Source of the DNA: JBPCQA01 sp050998615 | GTDB lineage: Bacteria; Actinomycetota; Actinomycetes; Propionibacteriales; Nocardioidaceae | Reading direction: 5' to 3' | Assembly: GCA_050998615.1 (NCBI GenBank) | Contig: JBPCQA010000060.1 | Location: forward strand, 1-6,892 | Length of the DNA stretch: 6,892 nucleotides | Shown: one piece after another, positions 1-6,466 of the stretch | Layout of the letters: the number at the start of each line of letters is the position of its first letter | How positions within the stretch are numbered: position 1 is the stretch's first letter | Translations under genes and position numbers: made by a program | Notes under the pieces: model-generated | Database searches by the model: none | The model's input: the letters and a program-made list of their open reading frames with translations, nothing else | Told to the model about the DNA's origin: nothing

Positions 1-1
1 C

Positions 2-109
2 AGCAACGAGGACCTGGACTGGGTCGCCCAACAACTCAACGACCGACCCCGCAAGCGACTAGCGTTCAAGAAGCCGATCGAACTCATCGGCGACCTGCTG
101 TTGCGCTGA
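2..109 (+). CDS. IS30-family transposase, C-terminal end (partial)
   Basis: This is an open frame entering from the left edge and ending with TGA at 107-109. It encodes 35 residues including the segment LNDRPRKRLAFKKPIEL, the conserved tail of IS30-family DDE transposases that follows the catalytic glutamate (usual form LN.RPRK.L.WKTP.E). The catalytic core lies outside the window, so activity cannot be judged. The stop codon lies inside the element's terminal repeat (101-124), as also happens in the IS30 copy at the right edge. The tail is short and ends soon after the RPRK motif, unlike the right-hand copy, so these are two different elements of the same family rather than copies of one. 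The family call is from recognised motif; the rest is inference. Confidence 0.85.
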   Translation, partial: SNEDLDWVAQQLNDRPRKRLAFKKPIELIGDLLLR

Positions 110-124
110 CCGCCAGAATCCGCC
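101..124 (+). repeat. Terminal inverted repeat of the left IS30-family element (right end)
   Basis: These 24 bases overlap the 3' end of the transposase gene and match the inverted complement of 6697-6720 at 20 of 24 positions by hand alignment. The shared blocks are TTGCG, GACCGCC, GAAT and CGCC. Because the match sits at the same place relative to two different IS30 transposase genes, it is best read as the element's terminal repeat. The exact outer base is uncertain by a few nucleotides. The 2-bp target duplication usual for IS30 cannot be tested because the other end is outside the window. Confidence 0.65.
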
Positions 125-215
125 GTCCGCTCATCGCGAAAAAGTTTCCACCTGCGTGCGTGTTGCCGTGCGGAGGGAACCCACTCACGAGTCGCGGGAG
201 AGGTAGGGTCCCCAG

Positions 216-776
216 ATGCCAATCGATGACCCCTTGCAGGGAGCGCGTCGAATCCTCGTGTACGGCGTGACCGGGTCAGGCAAGACCACGTTGGCGCGGC
301 AGATCAGTCGGGCGACGTCGATCCGGTGGTATTCGGTTGACGACCTCACCTGGGAGCCGGGTTGGGTGACGGTTGCAAAAGACGAACAGCGTCGAAGGAT
401 CCGCCGGATCTGTGGTAAGGCGGAATGGCTATTGGACACGGCGTACGGCACCTGGCTCGACATTCCGCTTGCGCGAGTTGAGCTGGTCGTGGCCCTGGAC
501 TATCCACCGTGGTTCTCCCTGCAGCGCCTGTTGCGACGTACTGTCGCTCGCGTCGTCGACAAGAGGACGCTCTGCAACGGCAACACCGAGACGGTGCGGT
601 CCGCGCTGTCTCGGGAGTCGATCTTGGTATGGCACTTTCGCTCGTTTAAGAGGAAGCGGGCGCGCATCAGGACGTGGATCCGGCAAGCCGACGGCCCCAG
701 GGTCTTACGGCTTACCACTGCCGGGCAAACTCGGGAGTTGCTCAACAGCCTGTCGTCGTACGCCGTCGAGCGGTAA
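216..776 (+). CDS. P-loop adenylate kinase-like protein (FlaR / DNA-topology-modulation type)
   Basis: This 186-residue protein of the small nucleoside/shikimate kinase-like P-loop family is often annotated in actinobacteria as adenylate kinase or FlaR-related. Near the N-terminus it has a clear Walker A loop, GVTGSGKTT (about residues 18-26), after a short beta strand (RILVYG). WYSVDDLTWEPGW follows, the family's substrate-side signature. WLLDTAYGTWLD and VVALDYPPW form the second and third strands, with an Asp in the Walker B position. The basic stretch RLLRRTVARVVDKR and WHFRSFKRKRARIR look like the lid and arginine-rich helix. The length is normal and the protein appears intact. The ATG at 216 is preceded by a purine-rich GGTAGGG about 7 nt upstream. 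The natural substrate is not known; a role in phosphoryl transfer is inferred. The gene is alone on its strand, about 90 bp from the IS30 end, and converges on the transporter gene. Confidence 0.85.
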   Translation: MPIDDPLQGARRILVYGVTGSGKTTLARQISRATSIRWYSVDDLTWEPGWVTVAKDEQRRRIRRICGKAEWLLDTAYGTWLDIPLARVELVVALDYPPWFSLQRLLRRTVARVVDKRTLCNGNTETVRSALSRESILVWHFRSFKRKRARIRTWIRQADGPRVLRLTTAGQTRELLNSLSSYAVER

Positions 777-816
777 CCACGACGGACTCTGCGCGCGCTT
801 GCTGTCGCCGCAGCAC

Positions 817-909
817 GGTGATTGTGGAGCGAGCGGTAGCGAGCGTCTCGAAATCATCGCCAGGTCAATGTGGTTTCGAGACGGCCGTGAAGCGGCCTCC
901 TCAACCACC
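817..909. repeat. Paired inverted palindromic repeat (REP-like) between convergent genes
   Basis: There are two related units in opposite orientation. Unit A (817-857) reads GGTGATTGTGGAGCGAGCG at its left end and GTCTCGAAATCATC at its right. Unit B (871-909) reads TGGTTTCGAGAC at its left and CCTCCTCAACCACC at its right, with an inner GGCCG / CGGCC stem (883-887 with 893-897). Read on the minus strand, unit B starts GGTGGTTGAGGAGG, which I recall as a dispersed repeat in Nocardioidaceae-type genomes. The GTCTCGAAA of A and TTTCGAGAC of B can pair into a long hairpin across the 13-nt centre. Lying between two convergent genes, it could act as a bidirectional terminator, but there is no T-tract, so that is inference. 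Unit B overlaps the last codons of the transporter gene. Confidence 0.7.
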
Positions 910-2706
910 GTCAATGCGGCTTGGCGGGTCGAAGAAGGAGCCGATGCCGCTCTGTTTGGTGGTGGCGGCACCACGCAGCAGCAACGACAGCGCGGCGGCG
1001 ATCACCGCGCACACCGCGGCACCGAGGAAGATCGTGTGGAGTTGGACGATGCCGGCATCCTCCAACGCCCGGACAAAAGCCCGGCAGACCTTACCGGAGT
1101 GACACACCTGCTCGATCGAGGGCAACTTGGCGGATTCCGCGTAAAATCTGCGCAGCCCGATCGTGGTCAGCACGGAAATCCCAACCAGCATGCCGATCAT
1201 CCGGGCCACCACCAAGAAGGCAGCGGCCAGGCCATGGACCTCGGCCCGGGTGGCGGCCAGCAACGCCGCGTTGACCGGAGCGATCGACAGGCCGAAACCG
1301 AACCCACCCGCGACCAGGGCGACGCTGGCGAGGGGATGCCGCAGACTCTGCTCCCCCCACTGCGCCATCAAGAAGAACGACGCCGCCACCACCACCATGC
1401 CGGCGGCGCAGAGCAGGGCAACCGGCAGATGACGAAGCAGATAGCCACCCGCGAGTGCGCCAACCGGCAACGCGACGAGCAGGCGGACAAGCACCAGGGC
1501 CGCGCCCAACTGGGAGGACGGGTAGGTGGTCACCCGGGCGAATACTGGGATGTCTACCAGGGCGGCAATCAGCGCCGCTCCCACCCAGAAGCTGACGAGC
1601 ATGGCCCCCCAGGCAGACCGGGCTCCTAGCGCACGCCGAGGGACCAGCGGCTCGGCCGCCAGCTGCTGTCGCCACCCGAAGGCCACGACAGCGATCGCGC
1701 TTGCGGTCAGCAGCCATGGACCGAGCGGTGAGAACACCGCGACCTCGGGATTGGAGGTTGCGAAAGCCAACACGATGCCGGCCAGCGCCAACCCAAGCAA
1801 GGCGGCTCCCGGCACGTCGGCCGACCTGGCGAGCTCGGGCAACGCCCGGAGGTTGATGAGCGGGCGCCGAGCGGTGATCTGCCGTACGACGAAAATCACC
1901 GCCAGCCCGTAGCAGCTCAACGCCATCGCCGTCGACCACCGGGTCTGGCCCAGATACGGGATGAACGCCAGGCCGGTGGTGATCCCCTTGAGCAGTCGTG
2001 TGGGCTCGATCAGCACAAGTGACAACGCCACGACCGCTGCCAGGCCAACTACGACACCAACGATGTCGACGTGACCACGTACGGCGTCTCGCCCAGCCGG
2101 CGCGGAGGAGGGCTCTAAGCGGCGCCGAGCGAGCACGACGAGGGCAGCCGCCAAGACGAGCCCGACCGCCAGGTTGATCCAGAAGATGGTGTGCCAAGTC
2201 GACGTGGCAAGCACGATCGCGCCGTACAACGGCCCGATCACCGAGCCAAGCTCCTGCACGGCACCGACAACTCCCAGCGGAAGCCCGCGCTCCTCGACCA
2301 CCCACAGGTCGGCAACCAGCGCCAGGGTGGCCGGCACCAGGCCCCCGCCGCCCACACCTTGCAGGAACCGGCCGATGACCATGGTCACCAGGTCGTACGA
2401 CGCGGCAGTGACCAGCGAACCGATCGAAAACACGACCAGCGACCCGACCAGGACCGGGACGCGCCCGCGAAGGTCAGCGATCCGACCGATCAGTGGAAGC
2501 ATGGCGATGTAACCAAGCAGAAAGCCCGACACAATGGGGGCGCCCCGTTGGAGCTGGTCGGTGTTGATCCCTACCGACGCCATCATGTCCGGCAACGCGA
2601 ACACGACGACGTACGTGTCGGCCGCGGCGAATCCGACCGCGGTCGCCGCCAAGATCAGCAACGTCCGGGGAGCTATCGCGGTCCGCGAAGCGACGCCACT
2701 GCTCAC
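901..2706 (-). CDS. MFS transporter, 14-helix DHA2 type, P55/Rv1410-like lipid or drug exporter
   Basis: This 601-residue inner-membrane transporter starts at GTG (2706), 13 nt after the lprG stop. An acidic residue in helix 1 (D30, in AADTYVVVFALPD) is followed by motif A GRIADLRGR (74-82), the RFLQGVGGGG motif (113-122) and motif C with E152 and GPLYG (158-162). R502 in ARMIGM lies in a late helix. Helix-1 Asp, motif-C Glu and a late Arg form the polar set known to matter in mycobacterial Rv1410 (P55), which works with LprG in moving triacylglycerides and related lipids out of the inner membrane. At 601 residues it is longer than P55 (about 518); the extra length lies in the central loop and a late external loop with Cys535 and Cys541. 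The C-terminal residues and the TGA come from a palindromic repeat. Adjacency to an LprG homologue strongly favours the lipid-transport reading over plain drug efflux. Confidence 0.85.
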   Translation of the reverse strand: MSSGVASRTAIAPRTLLILAATAVGFAAADTYVVVFALPDMMASVGINTDQLQRGAPIVSGFLLGYIAMLPLIGRIADLRGRVPVLVGSLVVFSIGSLVTAASYDLVTMVIGRFLQGVGGGGLVPATLALVADLWVVEERGLPLGVVGAVQELGSVIGPLYGAIVLATSTWHTIFWINLAVGLVLAAALVVLARRRLEPSSAPAGRDAVRGHVDIVGVVVGLAAVVALSLVLIEPTRLLKGITTGLAFIPYLGQTRWSTAMALSCYGLAVIFVVRQITARRPLINLRALPELARSADVPGAALLGLALAGIVLAFATSNPEVAVFSPLGPWLLTASAIAVVAFGWRQQLAAEPLVPRRALGARSAWGAMLVSFWVGAALIAALVDIPVFARVTTYPSSQLGAALVLVRLLVALPVGALAGGYLLRHLPVALLCAAGMVVVAASFFLMAQWGEQSLRHPLASVALVAGGFGFGLSIAPVNAALLAATRAEVHGLAAAFLVVARMIGMLVGISVLTTIGLRRFYAESAKLPSIEQVCHSGKVCRAFVRALEDAGIVQLHTIFLGAAVCAVIAAALSLLLRGAATTKQSGIGSFFDPPSRIDGG

Positions 2707-2719
2707 GGCTCGGTGGGGT

Positions 2720-3409
2720 TCACGTCTGGGGAGCCTTGATGGTCACCGGGGCGGCGTGCAGGTCGAGGTCGATGGTGTAGGTCACTGGCGGGTGCCCGTT
2801 GTAGAACGGACCGGTGATCGTGATGGTGTGGATCTCGTTGTTATCGCTGAGCGTGTAGGTCACCGAGAAGTCCTGGGTGTCTGACGACGGAAAGAGCCTA
2901 TGCACGGCGGGACCGGGCAGGGCGCCCTTGATGTTCGTGAGGATCTCACTTCCGCTGCGTTCCGATTGCCCCGCCGACGGGTTCTTGGTTGCCGTGAAAA
3001 GCGCGGAAATGCCGGTCGATCGGTTCATCAGCGCCGCCGGATTCGGCGCGCCGTAGTCGGAGGGGTTGAGCCGGCTCCACCCGGTGAACGGCAGCTTGAC
3101 GTACGCGATGCTGCCGATCGCGATGAGTGGTGCAGTGAACGTGAGCTGCGTCTTCACTTCGACTTCTCCGGTGAATGCTGGCTTGTGGGTGCCGGTGCCA
3201 TGGGCGCTGAGCAGTCCGTTGGTCCCGCTCGGCAGACTGTCTGTCTTCATCGCGAAGCCGATGTAGGGGGCCATGTCGAAACTCTTCTTGGCAGCCGCCA
3301 GCCGCTCTACGGGGGGCTGCGTGTTGGTCGACGAGCCCCCCGAGCAGGCGGTCAGCACGATGGTGAGCACGACGATGAGCGGGACGAAGGCACTGAGCAT
3401 TTTGCGCAC
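2720..3409 (-). CDS. lprG: LprG-type lipoprotein (LppX_LprAFG family)
   Basis: This is a 229-residue secreted lipoprotein. Starting at the GTG at 3409 gives the basic n-region MRK, a hydrophobic stretch (LSAFVPLIVVLTIV) and the lipobox LTAC, with acylated Cys22. The in-frame ATG at 3400 would remove the basic residues, so the GTG is preferred; a GAGG lies only 3 nt ahead of it. The mature part has the family's order: a helix (PPVERLAAAKKSFD), a beta-rich middle (GEVEVKTQLTF, IAYVKLPFTGWSRL), the NPAALMNRSTGISALF segment matching DPSAILNPDTGL in LprG, and a closing strand APVTIKAP. In mycobacteria LprG holds triacylated lipids in a hydrophobic cavity and passes them between membrane and envelope; length there is 236. 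The transporter gene follows after 13 nt, the conserved lprG-P55 pairing. The ligand in this organism is not known. Confidence 0.85.
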   Translation of the reverse strand: MRKMLSAFVPLIVVLTIVLTACSGGSSTNTQPPVERLAAAKKSFDMAPYIGFAMKTDSLPSGTNGLLSAHGTGTHKPAFTGEVEVKTQLTFTAPLIAIGSIAYVKLPFTGWSRLNPSDYGAPNPAALMNRSTGISALFTATKNPSAGQSERSGSEILTNIKGALPGPAVHRLFPSSDTQDFSVTYTLSDNNEIHTITITGPFYNGHPPVTYTIDLDLHAAPVTIKAPQT

Positions 3410-3446
3410 GGCCTCAGCCTGCCATGTCTGGCGGGGACCGAATGAG

Positions 3447-5900
3447 TCAGCCGCGCGGCCGTCCCCCAATCGCGGCGATTGGTTGTACGGCGGGGGCGCC
3501 GGACCCGTCGCGACGCACGAGCTCGGCCGGCAGCTCGATCGGCGCCCCACTGGCCGCTGCTGCCTTGACCGGGCTGGCACCAGCGAACGCGACGATTATC
3601 GCGCTTTCGCCGCGGAGGAAGCGGTGACAACGCACCCCACCGGTGCCGCGACCCTTGGCCGGATACTCGGTGAACGACGTCACCTTGACACTGCCCGCGT
3701 CGGTGCCGGGCAGGGCGTCGCTTGAGCCGGCGACCGTGACCACAACGTTGTCGCGAGCTTGGTCCACGGCACCGAAGAATGTCAGCTCGGCGCCGGGTGT
3801 GAGCCGGACGCCGGAGATCCCGGCGCCTGAACGGCCCTGCGGCCGCACCGCAGACGCGGGGAAGTGCAACAGCTGAGCGTCAGTTGTGATGAAGACGAGC
3901 TCGTCGTCGGGGCTGCCGAGCTCCACGCCGCCGACGACCTCGTCGCCGTCATCGAGCCGGATGACATCCCAGGAGTCCTTGGTCAACAGATCCGGCAGCA
4001 CGCGCTTCACAACACCCCGCTTGGTGCCGAGCGCGAGCCCGACCGAGTCACTCGGGGCTGCGCTCAGCGACGTCAACGTGACGATCCGCTCATCCGGCTG
4101 GAGGGCCAAGAACTCACTCGCTGGGGCACCACCTTGCAGATGCGGTGCGTTTGCGGTCAGCGGCAATGCCGGCAGGTCGAGGACGTCGAGCTTGATCAGC
4201 CGACCGTGAGATGTCACCACGCCGATGGTGCCCCTGACCGTCGTCTTCGCCACCGCACGAACGGCATCGTGCTTGCCTCGAGCGCCGGCGATGCCGAGTG
4301 GCTCGTCGGTGGTGGTGCGTGCGAACAGGTCGGCCGAGGACCAGAGCACCCAGCATGGGTCATCGGTGACCTCGAGCGGCACACTGGCAGTGATTGTCGT
4401 CCCGGCCGACTCCAGCAGCACGGTACGCCGTGGTGTCCCGTGCTGCTTGGCGACGTCGTTCAGCTCGTCGCCCACCAGCTTCTTCAGCAGCGATTCGTCG
4501 TCGAGGGTCGCGGTGAGCTCCTCGATTGTCTGCGCGAGCTCGCCTTTCTCCTTTTCGAGCTCGAGCTTGGAAAACTTGGTAAGCCGCCGCAGCGGCATGT
4601 CGAGGATGTAGTTGGCCTGGATCTCCGTCAGGTCGAAGACGGTCATCAGCCTGCGGCGAGCCTCGTCGGCGTTGTCGCTTGACCTGATCAGCTCGATCAC
4701 CTCGTCGATGTCGAGGATGGCGATCAGCAGACCGTCGACAAGGTGCCGTCGGTCAGCGGCCTTCGCGCGGCGGAAAGCCGAGCGGCGACGTACGACGTCG
4801 TACCGGTGATCGAGATAGACCTCGAGCATCTGCTTGAGCCCCATCGTGCGCGGCTGCCCGTCGACGAGCGCCACCGCGTTGATGCCGAATGAATCCTCCA
4901 TCGGGGTCTGACGGTAGAGCTGCTCCAAGATCGCCTCTGGGTGAAAGCCGTTCTTGATCTCGATGACCAGCTGCAGACCCTTGGAGCGGTCGGTGAGATC
5001 CTTGACGTCCGCGATCCCCTGCAGTTTCCTGGTCTGCACGAGCATCTTGATCCGCTCGATCACCCGCTCCGGCCCGACGTTGTAGGGCAGCTCGGTGATC
5101 ACGATGCCCTTGCGTCGAGTGGTGACGTTCTCGATCCGGGCACTGGAGCGCATCCTGAACGAGCCGCGACCGCTCTCGTAGGCCTCCCGGACCCCGTCGA
5201 GGCCGACGATCTTTCCGCCGGTCGGCAGATCAGGTCCGGGGATGAAGCGCATCAAGTCGTCGAGCGAGGCGTTGGGCTGCATGATCAGGTAACGCAACGC
5301 TTGCACCACCTCGACCAGGTTGTGCGGAGCGAGGTTGGTGGCCATGCCGACGGCGATGCCGCTGGCTCCGTTGACCAGCAGGTTGGGGAATGCTGCCGGC
5401 AGCACGATCGGCTCGAACTCACGGCTGTCGTAGTTGGCCTTGAACTCGACGGTCTCCTCGTCGATTCCCAGCGTCATCGGCATGGCGGCCGACGCCATCC
5501 GGCATTCGGAGTAGCGCATCGCCGCCGGCGGGTCGTCCGGCGAGCCGAAGTTGCCGTGCCCGTCGATCAGCGGCAGCCGCATCGCCCAGGGCTGCACCAT
5601 CCGGACCAGCGCGTCGTAGATCGCCGAGTCACCGTGCGGGTGTAACCGGCCCATGACCTCACCGACGACCCGTGCGCTCTTGACATGGCCACGGTCAGGA
5701 CGCACGCCCATGTCATGCATGGTGTAGAGGATGCGGCGCTGGACCGGCTTGAGGCCGTCCCGTGCGTCGGGGAGTGCGCGGGAGTAGATGACCGAGTAGG
5801 CGTATTCGAGGTAGCTCGCGCGCATCTCGTCGCGCACGTCGATGTCGACGATGTGCTCCTCGAAGTCGTCCTCGGGCGGTGAAGGGGTACGGCGGGCCAT
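3447..5900 (-). CDS. parC: DNA topoisomerase IV subunit A (ParC; GyrA-like)
   Basis: This is the 817-residue breakage-reunion subunit of a type IIA topoisomerase; with ParE it passes DNA strands to unlink chromosomes. EYAYSVIYSRALPDARDGLKP opens the winged-helix domain. HPHGDSAIYD carries the quinolone-region residues Ser92 and Asp96, and AMRYSECRM holds the catalytic Tyr130. Then come the tower (PNLLVNGASGIAVGMATNL), the coiled-coil gate (FDLTEIQANYILDMPLRRLT) and a beta-pinwheel C-terminal domain. A true GyrA box (QRRGGKG) is absent; the nearest match is KGRGTGGVR (749-757), which favours ParC over GyrA. The start at 5900 (MARRTP) is chosen because AGGAG lies 13 nt upstream and related proteins begin this way; an ATG at 5939 would add 13 residues but has no ribosome site. 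The stop lies 37 nt before lprG. Both quinolone positions are the susceptible type. Confidence 0.9.
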   Translation of the reverse strand: MARRTPSPPEDDFEEHIVDIDVRDEMRASYLEYAYSVIYSRALPDARDGLKPVQRRILYTMHDMGVRPDRGHVKSARVVGEVMGRLHPHGDSAIYDALVRMVQPWAMRLPLIDGHGNFGSPDDPPAAMRYSECRMASAAMPMTLGIDEETVEFKANYDSREFEPIVLPAAFPNLLVNGASGIAVGMATNLAPHNLVEVVQALRYLIMQPNASLDDLMRFIPGPDLPTGGKIVGLDGVREAYESGRGSFRMRSSARIENVTTRRKGIVITELPYNVGPERVIERIKMLVQTRKLQGIADVKDLTDRSKGLQLVIEIKNGFHPEAILEQLYRQTPMEDSFGINAVALVDGQPRTMGLKQMLEVYLDHRYDVVRRRSAFRRAKAADRRHLVDGLLIAILDIDEVIELIRSSDNADEARRRLMTVFDLTEIQANYILDMPLRRLTKFSKLELEKEKGELAQTIEELTATLDDESLLKKLVGDELNDVAKQHGTPRRTVLLESAGTTITASVPLEVTDDPCWVLWSSADLFARTTTDEPLGIAGARGKHDAVRAVAKTTVRGTIGVVTSHGRLIKLDVLDLPALPLTANAPHLQGGAPASEFLALQPDERIVTLTSLSAAPSDSVGLALGTKRGVVKRVLPDLLTKDSWDVIRLDDGDEVVGGVELGSPDDELVFITTDAQLLHFPASAVRPQGRSGAGISGVRLTPGAELTFFGAVDQARDNVVVTVAGSSDALPGTDAGSVKVTSFTEYPAKGRGTGGVRCHRFLRGESAIIVAFAGASPVKAAAASGAPIELPAELVRRDGSGAPAVQPIAAIGGRPRG

Positions 5901-6023
5901 CGGCGCTGTGCTGCTCCTCTCGGTTGCTTGCGGTGCCATTGTGACGGGTCGCCGAGGCCGGCTCGAAGCAGACTCGCTGATGCACTCGCATCCGGGTTCG
6001 GCAATCGCGACACCTGTAGCACC

Positions 6024-6029
6024 AGGATA
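6024..6029 (-). promoter_or_regulatory. parC: Possible -10 element for parC
   Basis: On the minus strand this reads TATCCT, matching the actinobacterial TANNNT -10 pattern, in an AT-richer patch 124 nt ahead of the parC start at 5900. No convincing -35 hexamer is seen at 16-18 nt. It lies next to the TGTAC sites of the toxin-antitoxin remnant, so the two divergent transcription units share this region. The call is weak. Confidence 0.25.
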
Positions 6030-6037
6030 GTCTGAGG

Positions 6038-6062
6038 TGTACTAGTGCGGCCGTCGTTGTAC
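6038..6062 (+). promoter_or_regulatory. Candidate YefM/Phd operator: two TGTAC sites 20 bp apart
   Basis: TGTAC occurs at 6038-6042 and again at 6058-6062, 20 bp apart centre to centre, i.e. two helical turns on the same face. E. coli YefM is known to bind palindromes with a TGTACA core upstream of yefM-yoeB. These two sites sit 10-34 nt ahead of the antitoxin start, where an autoregulatory operator is expected. Each is only a 5-base match to the core (TGTACT and TGTACG), so chance is possible. If real, the operator outlived the gene system it served and now lies in the parC upstream region. Confidence 0.4.
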
Positions 6063-6071
6063 GGTTGGTGG

Positions 6072-6304
6072 ATGTCCGGCCCGGCAGCACTGAATGTCTC
6101 CGAGGCCCGCGCTCAGCTTGCAGCGATCATCGAGCGCGCTCGTACTGAGCACCAGCCGGTTTACCTCGCTCGTCGTGGACGTCGCGTGGCCGCAGTCGTG
6201 GACGTTGACGATTGGAGCGCATCCTTGAGTTGGCCGAGGACATGGCGGACATCCGCGCCGCCGAGCAAGCGCGGGCGGAGATGCAGACAACCGGCGCCAC
6301 GCCG
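6072..6304 (+). pseudogene. Phd/YefM-type antitoxin, frameshifted
   Basis: The ATG at 6072 opens a Phd/YefM antitoxin. MSGPAALNVSEARAQLAAII is the DNA-binding N-terminus, followed by RARTEHQPVYLARRGRRVAA and VVDVDD. At 6211-6214 the frame breaks: reading on gives an unrelated stretch (WSASLSWPRTW), while the frame beginning TTG GAG at 6212 continues the antitoxin as LERILELAEDMADIRAAEQA up to about TTGATP. One missing T (GAT-TTG expected, GATTG present) explains the shift. The toxin-neutralising C-terminal tail is then lost at a junction with toxin sequence. An upstream in-frame GTG at 6045 overlaps the operator and is not favoured. The first 47 codons could still make a DNA-binding fragment, but a working antitoxin is unlikely. 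A sequencing error at the two Ts cannot be excluded for the frameshift, though not for the deletion. Confidence 0.8.
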
Positions 6305-6406
6305 AGGGACTACCGGATCGGGTACGAGATCGAAGAGGACCGGCCACTCGTTCTGGTTCTCAGCGTTGGACACCGTCGCGAAATCTACAAACTCGCGACG
6401 ACGTAG
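6305..6406 (+). pseudogene. RelE-family toxin, C-terminal remnant fused to the antitoxin
   Basis: This segment encodes RDYRIGYEIEEDRPLVLVLS followed by VGHRREIYK and a short tail to the TAG at 6404-6406. It is the classic end of RelE/ParE-fold mRNA-interferase toxins (typical form GDYRV.YEI....LVVVL.VGHRR..Y), including the C-terminal basic and tyrosine residues used in catalysis. The first half of the toxin, its start codon and the antitoxin tail are absent, and the remaining piece is in frame with the shifted antitoxin reading frame. A deletion of roughly 200-250 nt, compared with the usual two-gene layout, best explains this. The remnant alone should not fold into an active toxin. Confidence 0.75.
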
Positions 6407-6408
6407 TT

Positions 6409-6447
6409 GGGGCGGCTTAGCACCTAACGATTCTGGGTGTTTTCGTG
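6409..6447 (+). repeat. Candidate Tn3-family terminal inverted repeat
   Basis: It starts with GGGG at 6409-6412, then CGGCTTAGCACCTAACG and a T-rich inner part (GGGTGTTTTCGTG). A terminal GGGG with a repeat of about 38 bp is usual for Tn3-family elements, and it lies 20 nt beyond the stop of the Tn3 transposase remnant, the expected position. The partner end is not in the window, so the repeat cannot be confirmed by self-match. It begins 3 nt after the toxin remnant stop, suggesting the transposon inserted directly beside or into the old toxin-antitoxin locus. Confidence 0.5.
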
Positions 6448-6466
6448 ATCGTGAGCTGGCAGGCGG

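Noticed and set aside
817..909. CRISPR-like repeat pair
   Set aside because: There are only two units, inverted and divergent, with no spacers of regular length and no cas genes.
373..1629. Long plus-strand open frame (418 codons) across the kinase and transporter genes
   Set aside because: It overlaps two well-supported genes, is rich in Arg, Gly, Gln and His in a low-complexity way, and shows no domain; it is a GC-rich shadow frame.
1091..2305. Long minus-strand open frame (404 codons) inside the transporter gene
   Set aside because: It is an alternative frame of the MFS gene with Arg/Gly/Ala-rich composition and no recognisable motif.
2720..3580. Longer lprG reading frame starting inside parC
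   Set aside because: The extra N-terminus is out-of-frame parC sequence and would bury the lipoprotein signal; the GTG at 3409 gives a proper signal peptide.
5901..5939. Upstream ATG start for parC
   Set aside because: It has no ribosome-binding sequence and the 13 added residues do not resemble family members; kept only as an alternative.
6045..6071. GTG start for the antitoxin at 6045
   Set aside because: It would place coding sequence over the second TGTAC site, and the Phd/YefM domain starts naturally at the ATG at 6072.
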